The notes under the pieces were generated by a model. That model was given only the letters and a program-made list of their open reading frames with translations, searched no databases and was not told the origin of the DNA. Shown one piece after another: positions 1-9,023 of a stretch of 64,000 nt of DNA. Numbering within the stretch: position 1 is the stretch's first letter; each line of letters begins with the position of its first letter. Position numbers and translations under genes: made by a program. The DNA is from Butyrivibrio sp. Lineage in GTDB: Bacteria > Bacillota > Clostridia > Lachnospirales > Lachnospiraceae. The stretch spans positions 55,477 to 119,476 of the forward strand of contig JAKVKH010000005.1 of assembly GCA_022486625.1 (NCBI GenBank), read 5' to 3'.

Positions 1-762
1 AATCCCGTCAATCTCGTTGTAGGCTGCCATGATTCCCGCTGCCCCTGCTTTTACTGCAGCTTCTGCTGCCGGCAGATGGATTTCCCGCAGTTCTCTGTCT
101 CCGATCAGGGCCGCCGATGCATTGACACCTCCTGTTGTCTGACCCTGTGCGGCAAAATGCTTGGCAACGCATAATGTCCCTGAAGACTGCATCCCCTTCA
201 CCGCCGCTTTGGCCATTACCGATGCCAGATACGGATCTTCGCCATAACATTCCTCACTTCTGCCCCATCTGGGATCACGCAGTATATCCAGCATGGACAT
301 CAGCGCCATGGATGTACCTGTTTCCTTCAGCTGAAGACCGGATATCCTGCTTGTCTTTTCCAGAAGTTCCGGATTGAACGAAGCTCCGGCTGCAGTATTA
401 ACCGGCACAAGAAAACCATCCAGTATCTGATTGCCATGCGGACATTCATCCGTTACGAGCATCGGTATTTCAAGCCTTGAGTGTTCCAGCACATACCTCT
501 GCAGCATGTTATACACTGCCGGTGCATCTTTTCCTGAAAGTCCCGTTTCAAAATTTCTGCCTGACCACGGATCTGCTCTGTGAAGTCCGTACAGAAAACC
601 GATTCCACTGTATTTCTCCGTTTCATGCACAAAATCATCCGAAGGGGAATATTTCCCCCCGGATGATTTTACATAAGCATGAAAGCCATACAGCTTCTGA
701 TTGATCTGACCGACCTTTTCCATGGTCGTCATCTGCTCCAGTAACTTCTGCAGTCTGCTCAT
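1..762 (-). CDS. GH3 family beta-glycosidase, N-terminal part (runs off left edge)
   Basis: The frame is open from an ATG at 762 to the left edge (254 codons), so the C-terminal half is missing. The visible part is the GH3 TIM-barrel domain: MTTMEKVGQINQ near the N-terminus, VTDECPHGN, DPRWGRSEECYGEDP near residue 162, AKHFAAQG near 200, and the beginning of AAYNEIDG at the edge. The nucleophile Asp lies beyond the edge. A weak RBS (GGCGGGAAAAAG) precedes the start. It follows the GH38 gene by 48 bp and is probably the last visible gene of the permease-binding protein-GH130-GH38 operon. The likely role is intracellular removal of a beta-linked sugar from imported oligosaccharides. The exact substrate (glucoside, xyloside or other) cannot be read from this fragment. 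Confidence 0.88.
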   Translation of the reverse strand, partial: MSRLQKLLEQMTTMEKVGQINQKLYGFHAYVKSSGGKYSPSDDFVHETEKYSGIGFLYGLHRADPWSGRNFETGLSGKDAPAVYNMLQRYVLEHSRLEIPMLVTDECPHGNQILDGFLVPVNTAAGASFNPELLEKTSRISGLQLKETGTSMALMSMLDILRDPRWGRSEECYGEDPYLASVMAKAAVKGMQSSGTLCVAKHFAAQGQTTGGVNASAALIGDRELREIHLPAAEAAVKAGAAGIMAAYNEIDGI

Positions 763-810
763 TCTTTTTCCCGCCGTTTCTGACTGTTCTTTCCGTATCC
801 TTCAGAGGCC

Positions 811-3800
811 TTACTGTGGAATTACCCGGAATGTCTTTATTTCATAAGGTCTGATTGTCATATCAAATCCATATTCCGTACATTCGGTCTCTCCGCATTT
901 ATTTTCGAGACAGTCTGTTTCCTGAACTTCTCTGATCTTCATTCCCGGAAGTGATACATGGCACTTCGTCAGCGCATTTTCATACTCGTACATTCTCAGG
1001 ATAATACCATTTCCATCCTCTGCCTTTTTTACCGTATCCAGACAGACATTTCTGCTGTCCACCTGTGCAAAACTGAACTCTGTTGCGGCAATACCACCGC
1101 CAATTGCAAGAAGCGGCTGATTCAGATTCTCTGCTGCCGGCATTGTTTCTCCGTCTGCAAAACCTTCTGTATGCGGATACAGTGAATAGGTAAAGACATG
1201 TTTTTCCTCATCACAGGTCGGATTCGGCTCAATTCCGGACTTGATCAGTGTCAGAGCGATATTGCCGTCTTTTACGGAATAACCATATTTACAGTCATTT
1301 AAAAGACTGACGCCGTAATGTCCTTCTGAAAAGTCCATCCACTTCTGTCCGCAGCTTTCAAATCTGGCAATATCCCAGCTGGTATTATAAGTCACCTTTC
1401 GTTTAAGGTTGCCGAACTGTATGTCAAAAGTTGCTTCATCCGAATGAATTCCGGTCGGGAAATGAACCTTCAAAAGATGCTGATGTTCATGGTAATCCAC
1501 TTCTGTTTCAAAATCGATTCTCCTGATATCCGCATAGAAATGAATCTTCTGCAGAATCACGGATTTGCTGATTCTTCTTTCAATTTCAAGCGTAGCCCGT
1601 ACCGGTCCCCGCTCTGTCCATTCCATACGGGATACATCTGTAACATCCCAGGATTTCTCTGTATAAAACCGGTCAATATTCCAGTCATCATAATAAATCG
1701 GCTTATCCTCATACAGTCTGAGAAGATTTCCTCTTTCTCCCTCCTTTATGATCTCACGTTCATTTTCAAGATCGTAAACAGAAGACATCATCCCGTCTTT
1801 GTCAAATACCACATGATAAAAAGGTGTCGTGATCTCGTTTTCTGCCATACTGATCTGCAGTCTGTTCTCTTCTGCCGCTTCTGTCATTTCATATACACGG
1901 TAGCCTTTGGAGGGAATATCCTCAAGATACACTACTGCCTGATCTTTACACTTTTGTATGACACTGATCCTGCCCTCCGCATCCGCAAGTGCTCCGGCCC
2001 CCTTTACCAGTTCTGCCGGAATCACCGCCACATCATCACGGACAAATCCAAGCGGATTAAAGATCGTGACCGTACTTCCGCCTTCCTCCCCGCTTCCGCA
2101 GACCGCCTGCATTCTGTCCCTGAGCATCTGCGCAGCCTCTGCCGATAACGCTTCATACTCCTTTTTTGTCACTTCATATACTTCATGAATAGATGATCCC
2201 GGCAGAATATCGTGAAACTGGTTGATCATCACCGTTTTCCACATCTCTTCAATCTTCTCCGAAGGATATGGGATTCCGGCACGTTCGGCCATAACAGATA
2301 AAAGCTCCAGGTTCTGCATCAGAAACTCGCTCTTACGGTTTGCACGCTTATTTCTGGCCATACTGGTATAGGTTCCGCGATGATATTCAAAGTAAAGTTC
2401 CCCTTCCCATACCGGAAGCTCCTTATTATCTTTTACTCTCTCTTTCAGCTCATCAAAATACTGGCGTGCAAAAACCTGTCTGACCTTCGGAATACCGCGA
2501 ATTCCCTTTTCCATTCGCTCTGAAACCTCCAGCATCTCTCTGGTCGGACCACCACCGCCATCTCCGTATCCGTAGGACACAAGAATATCGTTATTGATTT
2601 CTTTCTGCTGATAACGGTTCCATCCACCCATAATGGCATCCGGATGAAGCATCCCGTTATAAGTGGTGAAAATCTTGTCTGAATCCTGCCCGACACCTAC
2701 CGTCGTGCACATATGCGTCAGAATCTCACTGCCGTCGATTCCTCTCCACATCATGGTATCATATGGAAATTTATTATACTGATTCCATGCAATTTTCGTT
2801 GTCTGAAAATAATCAATTCCGCATTTTTTCATGATCTGCGGAAGTGCTCCGGAATACCCGAATACATCCGGAAGCCACAGAATACGGTTATCTACTCCAA
2901 ATTCTTCTTTAAAAAACTTCTTGCCATACAAAAACTGTCGTACCAGTGATTCTCCGGATGTCAGGTTGCAGTCTGCTTCTACCCACATACCGCCTTCCGG
3001 TTCCCAGCGTCCCTGCTTTACCCTCTGCCTGATTTTCTCAAAGAGCTGCGGATATCTTTTCTTGAGAAAACAGTACAGCTGCGGCTGGCTGGACATAAAC
3101 TTATAATCCGGATATTCCTCCATCAGCTTCAGTACTGTGGAAAAACTCCTGCCGACCTTTTCTTTCGTCTGTGCAACCGTCCACCACCATGCCACATCAA
3201 TATGCGTATGCCCGATACAGCTGGCAATGATGTCCTCATGCCCTGCCATTTTCTCATATACAGTCTTTCGAATATAGCTTCTGGCTTCTCTGACAGATGC
3301 ATAAAATGCCTCTGAATAGGCCTCACGAAGATCCAGAAGATTGATCGTATCATTCAGCGCCTTTGTCAGCGCCATACGATCTGCATTTTCCTTATCCATT
3401 CTGGTAAATGCAGCAAGCGGAACCCACAGGTCATAATACAGACCGATGATCTCTTCATCCCGTTCAAACATATCGACACAGAGATTAAATTCATCATGCA
3501 GGATTCCCGTATAGGACTGCAGATCTATCCGAATCTTCTCCGGTTCCTCTGCCGGAACATCCATCAGCCGGATTTCGCGGTGATTCACATCCATTCCCTG
3601 CATCGGATCTTCATTCAGGAAAAACAGAAACTGCGGATTTTTGGCATCGTCCCATTCATCAATCTGTGAGCTGACGTGCATCCAGAGCGTTTTTCCCGCA
3701 TACTGCCGGGGAATCTCCAGTTCATTTTTAAACCAGTAATGTCTGTCCGGTCCATACCAGTGCATGGTCTTTGCATCAAACGCCGACCACTGCGGCTCAG

Positions 3801-3933
3801 CCTGGTCTGCTTCCTGCGGAGTAACAAAGTCTCCTTCCTTATAAACCCAGTCCTTCACCCTTGTTACGTTTCTGACTGACAGTTTTTTCAGCTCATCGCA
3901 GATCACGCTGATCCGCTCATCCAGAAATTCCAT
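811..3933 (-). CDS. GH38 alpha-mannosidase
   Basis: This 1040-residue protein has the length of bacterial GH38 alpha-mannosidases. Metal-binding residues appear in GHTHIDVAWWW near residue 245, and the probable nucleophile Asp in WLPDVFGYSG near 356. The rest is a middle helical domain (QFHDILPGSSI near 570) and a long beta-rich C-terminal domain. No signal peptide is visible, so it should act in the cytoplasm on imported alpha-mannosides. An RBS (AAGGAG, 8 nt spacing) precedes the ATG at 3933. The gene lies 24 bp after GH130 in one operon. Linkage specificity (alpha-1,2/1,3/1,6) cannot be deduced. The combination with GH130 suggests N-glycan or other mannose-containing oligosaccharides. Confidence 0.95.
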   Translation of the reverse strand: MEFLDERISVICDELKKLSVRNVTRVKDWVYKEGDFVTPQEADQAEPQWSAFDAKTMHWYGPDRHYWFKNELEIPRQYAGKTLWMHVSSQIDEWDDAKNPQFLFFLNEDPMQGMDVNHREIRLMDVPAEEPEKIRIDLQSYTGILHDEFNLCVDMFERDEEIIGLYYDLWVPLAAFTRMDKENADRMALTKALNDTINLLDLREAYSEAFYASVREARSYIRKTVYEKMAGHEDIIASCIGHTHIDVAWWWTVAQTKEKVGRSFSTVLKLMEEYPDYKFMSSQPQLYCFLKKRYPQLFEKIRQRVKQGRWEPEGGMWVEADCNLTSGESLVRQFLYGKKFFKEEFGVDNRILWLPDVFGYSGALPQIMKKCGIDYFQTTKIAWNQYNKFPYDTMMWRGIDGSEILTHMCTTVGVGQDSDKIFTTYNGMLHPDAIMGGWNRYQQKEINNDILVSYGYGDGGGGPTREMLEVSERMEKGIRGIPKVRQVFARQYFDELKERVKDNKELPVWEGELYFEYHRGTYTSMARNKRANRKSEFLMQNLELLSVMAERAGIPYPSEKIEEMWKTVMINQFHDILPGSSIHEVYEVTKKEYEALSAEAAQMLRDRMQAVCGSGEEGGSTVTIFNPLGFVRDDVAVIPAELVKGAGALADAEGRISVIQKCKDQAVVYLEDIPSKGYRVYEMTEAAEENRLQISMAENEITTPFYHVVFDKDGMMSSVYDLENEREIIKEGERGNLLRLYEDKPIYYDDWNIDRFYTEKSWDVTDVSRMEWTERGPVRATLEIERRISKSVILQKIHFYADIRRIDFETEVDYHEHQHLLKVHFPTGIHSDEATFDIQFGNLKRKVTYNTSWDIARFESCGQKWMDFSEGHYGVSLLNDCKYGYSVKDGNIALTLIKSGIEPNPTCDEEKHVFTYSLYPHTEGFADGETMPAAENLNQPLLAIGGGIAATEFSFAQVDSRNVCLDTVKKAEDGNGIILRMYEYENALTKCHVSLPGMKIREVQETDCLENKCGETECTEYGFDMTIRPYEIKTFRVIPQ

Positions 3934-3957
3934 ATCCGTTTCTCCTTAAATGAATTT

Positions 3958-4944
3958 TTACAAAGAAGCCTTTTTCATATGCTGTATCAGATCATCCACT
4001 GTAGTAAACGCAAGCCCTGTCACCGTATCTGCACATCCATAATAAATTGCAATCCGTCCGGTTGCCGCATCTGCAAGCGCAGCACACGGGAACGTTACAT
4101 TCGGCACATCACCGACACATTCATAAAGTTCATTTGGTGCCAGAATATATTCTTTTGATCTGTATTTTACCTTCCACGGCTCTTCCAGATCCAGAAGTGC
4201 ACAGCCCATACGATATACAAAACCGTTACAGGTCGTAATGACACCATGGTAGATCAGAAGCCATCCTTCATCCGTTTCAATCGGAATCGGACCGGGTCCG
4301 ATCTTTGTCGACTGCCATGCGGAATCATTACCGCTGACCGTACCCATGACATAGCGGTGTCTGCCCCAGAACTCCAGATCCGGACTCTGACTGACATAGA
4401 TATCTCCAAATGGTGTATGGCCATTATCTGACGGTCTGCTCAGCATCATGTACATATCACCGATTTTACGCGGAAACAGTACGCCATTGCGGTTGCAGGG
4501 TAAAAAGGCATTCTCAAGCTGTACGAACTTCTTAAAGTCCTTCGTCCATGCCACGCCGATTGTCGGTGCGTGATACCCGTTGCACCAGGTAATATAGTAT
4601 CTGTCACCGATTCTGCATACTCTCGGATCATAACGGTACTCAAAACGGAGGATTTCCTCATCCGCTCCTTCAAATACAATCGGTTCATCGCTTATCTTCC
4701 AGTCTACTCCGTTTTCACTGAATCCGGTATAGATATTCATACTGATTGCCTTGCTGTCACACCGGAATACTCCTGCAAATCCGCCGTTATAAGGTACCAC
4801 TGCACTGTTAAATACACTGTTTGAAATTTTAGTCGCATGTCTTCCGATAATCGGATTCTGATCATATCTCCACACAGGACCCGCTGTATCATTGCGCTCC
4901 TGCCATGGTATATTCCGGATCTCTTCACCAATAATTCTGCTCAT
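3958..4944 (-). CDS. GH130 family beta-mannoside phosphorylase-like protein
   Basis: This is a five-bladed-propeller GH130 protein of 328 residues. Visible family features are [21 protein letters not shown] near the N-terminus, FEYRYDPRV near residue 105 (carrying the Asp proposed as proton donor in the family), [17 protein letters not shown], and [20 protein letters not shown]. Known members phosphorolyse beta-1,4-mannosyl-glucose, beta-1,4-manno-oligosaccharides or Man-beta-1,4-GlcNAc; which applies here is open. The ATG at 4944 has a good RBS (GGAGATCAGG); the upstream ATG at 4956 does not. The gene is separated from the binding-protein gene by a stable hairpin and precedes GH38. Confidence 0.9.
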   Translation of the reverse strand: MSRIIGEEIRNIPWQERNDTAGPVWRYDQNPIIGRHATKISNSVFNSAVVPYNGGFAGVFRCDSKAISMNIYTGFSENGVDWKISDEPIVFEGADEEILRFEYRYDPRVCRIGDRYYITWCNGYHAPTIGVAWTKDFKKFVQLENAFLPCNRNGVLFPRKIGDMYMMLSRPSDNGHTPFGDIYVSQSPDLEFWGRHRYVMGTVSGNDSAWQSTKIGPGPIPIETDEGWLLIYHGVITTCNGFVYRMGCALLDLEEPWKVKYRSKEYILAPNELYECVGDVPNVTFPCAALADAATGRIAIYYGCADTVTGLAFTTVDDLIQHMKKASL

Positions 4945-4984
4945 CCTGATCTCCATCTCATTTTTCAGTTTATTTCAGCAAACA

Positions 4985-5009
4985 GGGGAAGACCATTAAG
5001 GTCTCCCCC
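4985..5009 (-). promoter_or_regulatory. Intercistronic hairpin between binding-protein gene and GH130
   Basis: On the transcript the arms GGGGGAGACC and GGUCUUCCCC pair over 10 bp with one G-U pair and a 5-nt loop. No U-tract follows, so it is better read as an mRNA-stabilising or attenuating hairpin than as a terminator. Such hairpins often keep binding-protein mRNA more abundant than the enzyme genes downstream (inference). Confidence 0.6.
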
Positions 5010-5052
5010 TTAAACAGCCTTTGCTGCTTTATTCTGTTACCTGCAGAAATAA

Positions 5053-6582
5053 TCACTTTGCAAAATATGCATCTACCTGTGTCTGTGTCTTCTGCATGAT
5101 GTCATCAAATCCTGCATCACGAAGTTCTTTCATCAGTGCCGGAACCTCTGTCTCCGGATCAGACGTACCTGTCAGAAGCTCACTCTTATAACGATTATAG
5201 ATCTCGATACAGTTTGCAAGCTCATCTTCAAACTCAGAGGTATCAAGCGTAAATCCAAGCATTACGGAAGGTGTTGCATCCGCATTAAGCTGTTTTACTT
5301 CGTCCCACTGATTGAAATCTGCATCTGCAAGCTGGGATACATTAAAGAACGTTCCCTGTGTATATCCTGCCATTGTCCAGTCATCATTGAGCTTCTTTAC
5401 CTTGCCGTCAGATGTATACTCGAAATTATCTCCTTCAAGTCCGTAATAGAACGCATCTCTTACCTTGGAATCTGTATTGATCAGCTGCAGGAACGCAAGT
5501 GCCTTATCCGGGTGCTTACAACCGGCAGAAATGCAGTTCAAAGATCCGCGGACTGTATCATTGGACATTACCGTATTGCCCCACTGAACTGCCTGTGCTT
5601 CCACGCCCATCTGCGGTCCCCAGGTTGTCTTTGCAGCACCGCTCCAGCCCTGCGCAACAAAACAGCTTCTGTATGCCGGTGTTTCTGCAAGTGTTGCCGC
5701 ATCCTGATTGATAATTCCATCTTTGTACCACTGGTGCAGTGTCTTGAGTTCTGACATGATATCATCCTGCTCAAGGACGCTTACCACCTTATGACTTTGA
5801 TCATCCATCTTTACGCCAAGCGGATACAGCCCTGAACTGAGTGCATCATACGGCGTGAAAATGGAGGTCATATCAGAAGAACTGCTCAGCTCAAACGGTG
5901 TTGATTTCTCTCCATCTTTGATCTTTGTCAGTGCATCTGTCAGGCTGTCAAGTGTTGTCAGCTTCGTCGCATCAATACTGTACTTGTCTGTCAGCGTCTT
6001 ATCCCATACGAAATACTGTGTTGAAGAGCTGTCCTTATAGGTAGGAACCGCATATACCTTGCCGTCTACCTGACATGCTTTCCAGTAATCTTCCGGAATC
6101 ATCTTGTAAAGATCCGGTGCATCCTTCTGCAGAAGATCTGTCAGATCCAGGAATGCGCCCAGCTTTACATCACTTGTATAGGTATCTGAATTGGTAAATA
6201 AAATATCATAATCTTCATTCGTGTTGGTAATAATACTTCTTCTGTCTGTCCAGTCACCCCATGATACAACTTCCATATCAATGTTCACGCCGATTTTTTC
6301 TGCAAGATACTCATTGATATTCTTCTGCCATGCATCATAATTTTCCGGCATTCCGCTTCCGACAGTTACCCACTTAAGTGTTACAATGTCACCATTATCT
6401 GCAGCTGTTGAATCTGCTTTTGCAGCCTCTGCTGAAGTACTTTCCGATGCGCCTGCTTCTGTGGCAGCCGTTCCTGAAGAAGCGCCTGTTGCAGCGGCCC
6501 CACCGCCGCACGCTGTAAGCAGTGAACCTGCCATTGCCGCTGATAATGCTACTGCCAGTGATCTGCTGATACCCTTTTTCAT
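5053..6582 (-). CDS. Extracellular solute-binding lipoprotein (sugar ABC transporter)
   Basis: This 509-residue protein begins MKKGISRSLAVALSAAMAG and has a lipobox ending in LLTAC, then a low-complexity Ala/Ser/Thr linker. The body is typical of family 1 binding proteins of the Lpl type: LKWVTVGSGMPENYDAWQK, DILFTNSDTYTSDV, AFLQLINTD. It should be anchored outside the membrane and deliver oligosaccharide to the two permeases encoded just upstream. The ATG at 6582 follows a strong RBS (GGAAAGGGGAAAA). The frame extends to 6651, but that part has no better start. Hairpins lie on both sides of the gene (6702-6724 and 4985-5009), consistent with segmental mRNA stability. The ligand is probably a mannose-containing oligosaccharide, judged only from the enzymes nearby. 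Confidence 0.93.
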   Translation of the reverse strand: MKKGISRSLAVALSAAMAGSLLTACGGGAAATGASSGTAATEAGASESTSAEAAKADSTAADNGDIVTLKWVTVGSGMPENYDAWQKNINEYLAEKIGVNIDMEVVSWGDWTDRRSIITNTNEDYDILFTNSDTYTSDVKLGAFLDLTDLLQKDAPDLYKMIPEDYWKACQVDGKVYAVPTYKDSSSTQYFVWDKTLTDKYSIDATKLTTLDSLTDALTKIKDGEKSTPFELSSSSDMTSIFTPYDALSSGLYPLGVKMDDQSHKVVSVLEQDDIMSELKTLHQWYKDGIINQDAATLAETPAYRSCFVAQGWSGAAKTTWGPQMGVEAQAVQWGNTVMSNDTVRGSLNCISAGCKHPDKALAFLQLINTDSKVRDAFYYGLEGDNFEYTSDGKVKKLNDDWTMAGYTQGTFFNVSQLADADFNQWDEVKQLNADATPSVMLGFTLDTSEFEDELANCIEIYNRYKSELLTGTSDPETEVPALMKELRDAGFDDIMQKTQTQVDAYFAK

Positions 6583-6701
6583 TTTTCCCCTTTCCACGCT
6601 GCTCCTTGCAGCATCGGCATGTGAAATTTTCTTTTTCGGATCTGCTTTCACCCTGCCTTGTTCTGTCTTTTTGTTCCTTACTCCATTTCAATTCACATCT
6701 C

Positions 6702-6724
6702 CTGCCGACTGCGCACATCGGCAG
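6702..6724 (-). promoter_or_regulatory. Hairpin between permease and binding-protein genes
   Basis: A perfect 7-bp stem (CTGCCGA / TCGGCAG) with a 9-nt loop lies just after the permease stop codon. It has no U-tract. It may act in mRNA processing or protection of the binding-protein message. Confidence 0.4.
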
Positions 6725-6736
6725 AACATGAAAGTA

Positions 6737-7714
6737 TTACCCTTTTACTGCACCGATCGTAAGCCCTGAGATGAAATATCTCTGGAAAAACGGATATGCA
6801 CATGCAATCGGTATCACAATGATAATTGCAATTGCCATTCGTACAGATTCTGTCGGCATCATATTCTTATACTGAGAAAGCGACAGTCCCGCACTCGGGT
6901 TATTGGCGATGTATTCAATATTTTTCATCATGTTATTTAAAAGTGCCTGAAGTGAGATCAGCTTACTGTCACTGATATAAAGTGAGGACTGAAACCAGTC
7001 ATTCCAGTAGGCAAAGGTCAGAAACAGAGCAATTGTAGCCAGCACAGGTTTGGAAATCGGCAGGATGATTCTGGTATAAATGTTGAACTGCGAAGCTCCG
7101 TCAATCTTGGCCGATTCCACAATCGAATCCGGAATGGTTGTCCGGAAAAATGTCTTACAGATAATGACATTAAAGGAGGAAACCGCCAGCGGAAGAATCA
7201 GCGCCCAGATTGTATCCTTCAGATGCAGTATGTTGACATTCACAACATAGCTTGCAAACATACCGCCGTTAAATATCATCGGAATAAACACCAGCCATGT
7301 ATAAAAACCCTTTAATTTGAACTGCGGTCTTGAAAGAACATAACCCATTGCCGTGGTCAGAAGGACTCCGATCACAGTACCTGCAACTGTTACTTCCACG
7401 GAAATCAGCAGTGCATGAAGGATTGTACTTTTTTCATTCCAGAGAAAAACATATGCATCTGCAGAAAATGCTGCCGGGATAAAACGATAACCGAATTCTG
7501 CCAGTGACTCTCTCGATGATACCGAAATCATAAATACAAAAAACACAGGAACAATGCAGACCAGCGCGAGTATTACAAAAATCAGATTAAACACGGTATT
7601 CGCCATCGGTCCGATTCTGTTCAGACGGTTTGCCGATATGCTTTCCGCTTTCTCTATTTTCTTCTCCTGTGCTCTTGCCGCTGCGGACTTCTTCATTTCA
7701 CTTCTGACACTCAT
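6737..7714 (-). CDS. Sugar ABC transporter permease (LplC type)
   Basis: This is a 325-residue inner-membrane protein with about six hydrophobic segments. The EAA loop is visible as ESAKIDGASQFNIYTRIILPISKP, the site contacted by the shared ATPase. The C-terminus FISGLTIGAVKG is typical of CUT1 LplC-like permeases. It pairs with the permease encoded 18 bp upstream and with the lipoprotein downstream. No ATPase gene is present in the window, as is usual for this transporter type, which borrows an MsmX-like ATPase encoded elsewhere (family knowledge). Confidence 0.94.
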   Translation of the reverse strand: MSVRSEMKKSAAARAQEKKIEKAESISANRLNRIGPMANTVFNLIFVILALVCIVPVFFVFMISVSSRESLAEFGYRFIPAAFSADAYVFLWNEKSTILHALLISVEVTVAGTVIGVLLTTAMGYVLSRPQFKLKGFYTWLVFIPMIFNGGMFASYVVNVNILHLKDTIWALILPLAVSSFNVIICKTFFRTTIPDSIVESAKIDGASQFNIYTRIILPISKPVLATIALFLTFAYWNDWFQSSLYISDSKLISLQALLNNMMKNIEYIANNPSAGLSLSQYKNMMPTESVRMAIAIIIVIPIACAYPFFQRYFISGLTIGAVKG

Positions 7715-7732
7715 TTTATCTACCTGCCTTTG

Positions 7733-8728
7733 TCAAATAATTGCGCTGTCACTGTCAATTTTTGATACTATCCAGTTTGCGATCAGAATTGTGATACAGC
7801 ATGCCGCCGACTGGAAGAATGATGCGGCAGCAGTTCTTCCGATTCCCGAGGTTGACTGCAGTGCATTATAGATATAGGTATCAAAGGTAGAAACCGTTTC
7901 ATACAGAGAATTCGGAACACGCTGCGTTACCTGATAGAACAGCCCGAAATCCGAATAGAAAATTCTGCCGACATTCAATATGAACATCATGATGACAATC
8001 GGCTTGAGACACGGAAGTGTAATATATTTTGTCTGTTTCCATTTATCCGCTCCGTCTATGACTGCTGCCTCATAGAGCGTTCTGTCTATTCCGGTAATGC
8101 TGGCCAGATACACGACCATGCTGTATCCTGTTGTTTTCCACTGCTGCATGAAAATCAGAATAAACGGCCAATAGGTCGGATCCGAATACCATTGTATTTT
8201 TTCCTTCCCGGCAAACTGCAGGATCTGATTAAGAAGACCCTTGTCCGGACTTAAAAATGCATATACAAAATAGCTGACCACCACCCATGACATGAAATGC
8301 GGGAAAAACATCATGGTCTGATAAACTTTTGATTTCATCTTGCTGTAAATCAGATTGATCATAATGGCAAGCGTGACCGGAATGATTACACCAAGAATAA
8401 TAAATACCAGGTTATAAAGTATTGTGTTCTTGAGCAACATTCCAAACGCATTGGATTTCAGGAAAAAAGTAAAATTGCTGATCCCTGCCCATTTACTTTT
8501 GATAAGACTGTATATAAACCCGTGACCTGCTGAAATCTTATATTTTTTGAAGGCAATGATCAGTCCGAACATGGGAAGGTAACAGAATGCCACATACCAT
8601 ATTGCCGTCGGAAGGCCCAGCAGCGTTAATTCTGTATCATCCTGATTCCAACGTCTTCTCTTCTTTTTCATCTTCAGGACTTCTGTATCATGACGTTTTA
8701 CCGTATTAACATTGTTTACGTTATTCAT
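7733..8728 (-). CDS. Sugar ABC transporter permease (LplB type)
   Basis: This 331-residue permease begins MNNVNNVNTVKRHD, with a strong RBS (GGGGAGGAAGTTAC) deciding the ATG at 8728 over the upstream ATG at 8755. It has about six membrane segments, and the EAA loop appears as YEAAVIDGADKWKQTKYITLP. It is the first gene of the operon permease-permease-lipoprotein-GH130-GH38-GH3. Its promoter region overlaps an 18-bp palindrome that probably binds the divergent LacI-type regulator. Confidence 0.94.
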   Translation of the reverse strand: MNNVNNVNTVKRHDTEVLKMKKKRRRWNQDDTELTLLGLPTAIWYVAFCYLPMFGLIIAFKKYKISAGHGFIYSLIKSKWAGISNFTFFLKSNAFGMLLKNTILYNLVFIILGVIIPVTLAIMINLIYSKMKSKVYQTMMFFPHFMSWVVVSYFVYAFLSPDKGLLNQILQFAGKEKIQWYSDPTYWPFILIFMQQWKTTGYSMVVYLASITGIDRTLYEAAVIDGADKWKQTKYITLPCLKPIVIMMFILNVGRIFYSDFGLFYQVTQRVPNSLYETVSTFDTYIYNALQSTSGIGRTAAASFFQSAACCITILIANWIVSKIDSDSAII

Positions 8729-8756
8729 GTAACTTCCTCCCCTTGATCTGATCATA

Positions 8757-8785
8757 TGTTAACATGTATTTTTACATTTTGTCAA
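8757..8785 (-). promoter_or_regulatory. Possible promoter of the GH130/GH38 operon
   Basis: On the minus strand TTGACA (8785-8780) is followed after 17 bp by TTAACA (8762-8757), a good -35 with a weak -10. The -35 overlaps the palindrome at 8781-8798, a layout that suits repression by a LacI protein. The -10 assignment is uncertain. Confidence 0.4.
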
Positions 8786-8798
8786 CATATATGTTGAC
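8781..8798. promoter_or_regulatory. Palindromic operator, probably for the adjacent LacI regulator
   Basis: GTCAACATATATGTTGAC is a perfect 18-bp palindrome in the intergenic region between the divergent permease and lacI-type genes. A related half, ATGTTAACAT, is at 8756-8765, and another inverted repeat, TTAAC-TTTT-GTTAA, is at 8899-8912. The rest of this 295-bp region is AT-rich and holds no gene. Assignment to the neighbouring regulator is inference from position and symmetry. Confidence 0.65.
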
Positions 8799-8920
8799 TT
8801 TTTGAACTTTTCGCCGTCGTTTTTTATATTTTTGTATATTTTTCACAGACTGTATCCGTCATTTTTTATATAAGTTTTCACGTTTACATTTTGTGCATTT
8901 AACTTTTGTTAATTTTTGGA

Positions 8921-8949
8921 TTGTGTTTATTAACACCAGGTGCTATAAT
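8921..8949 (+). promoter_or_regulatory. Promoter of the LacI-type regulator gene
   Basis: TTGTGT (8921-8926) is followed after exactly 17 bp by a perfect TATAAT (8944-8949), about 75 bp upstream of the start at 9024. The TTAAC-N4-GTTAA inverted repeat lies just upstream of the -35 and could mediate autoregulation. Confidence 0.65.
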
Positions 8950-9023
8950 CTGGTAAAGAGATAAAGACGTTCGGATCATAATCCGTCTTTGTCAAAAGAG
9001 CCTAAGAAAGGTCGCAGAACATC

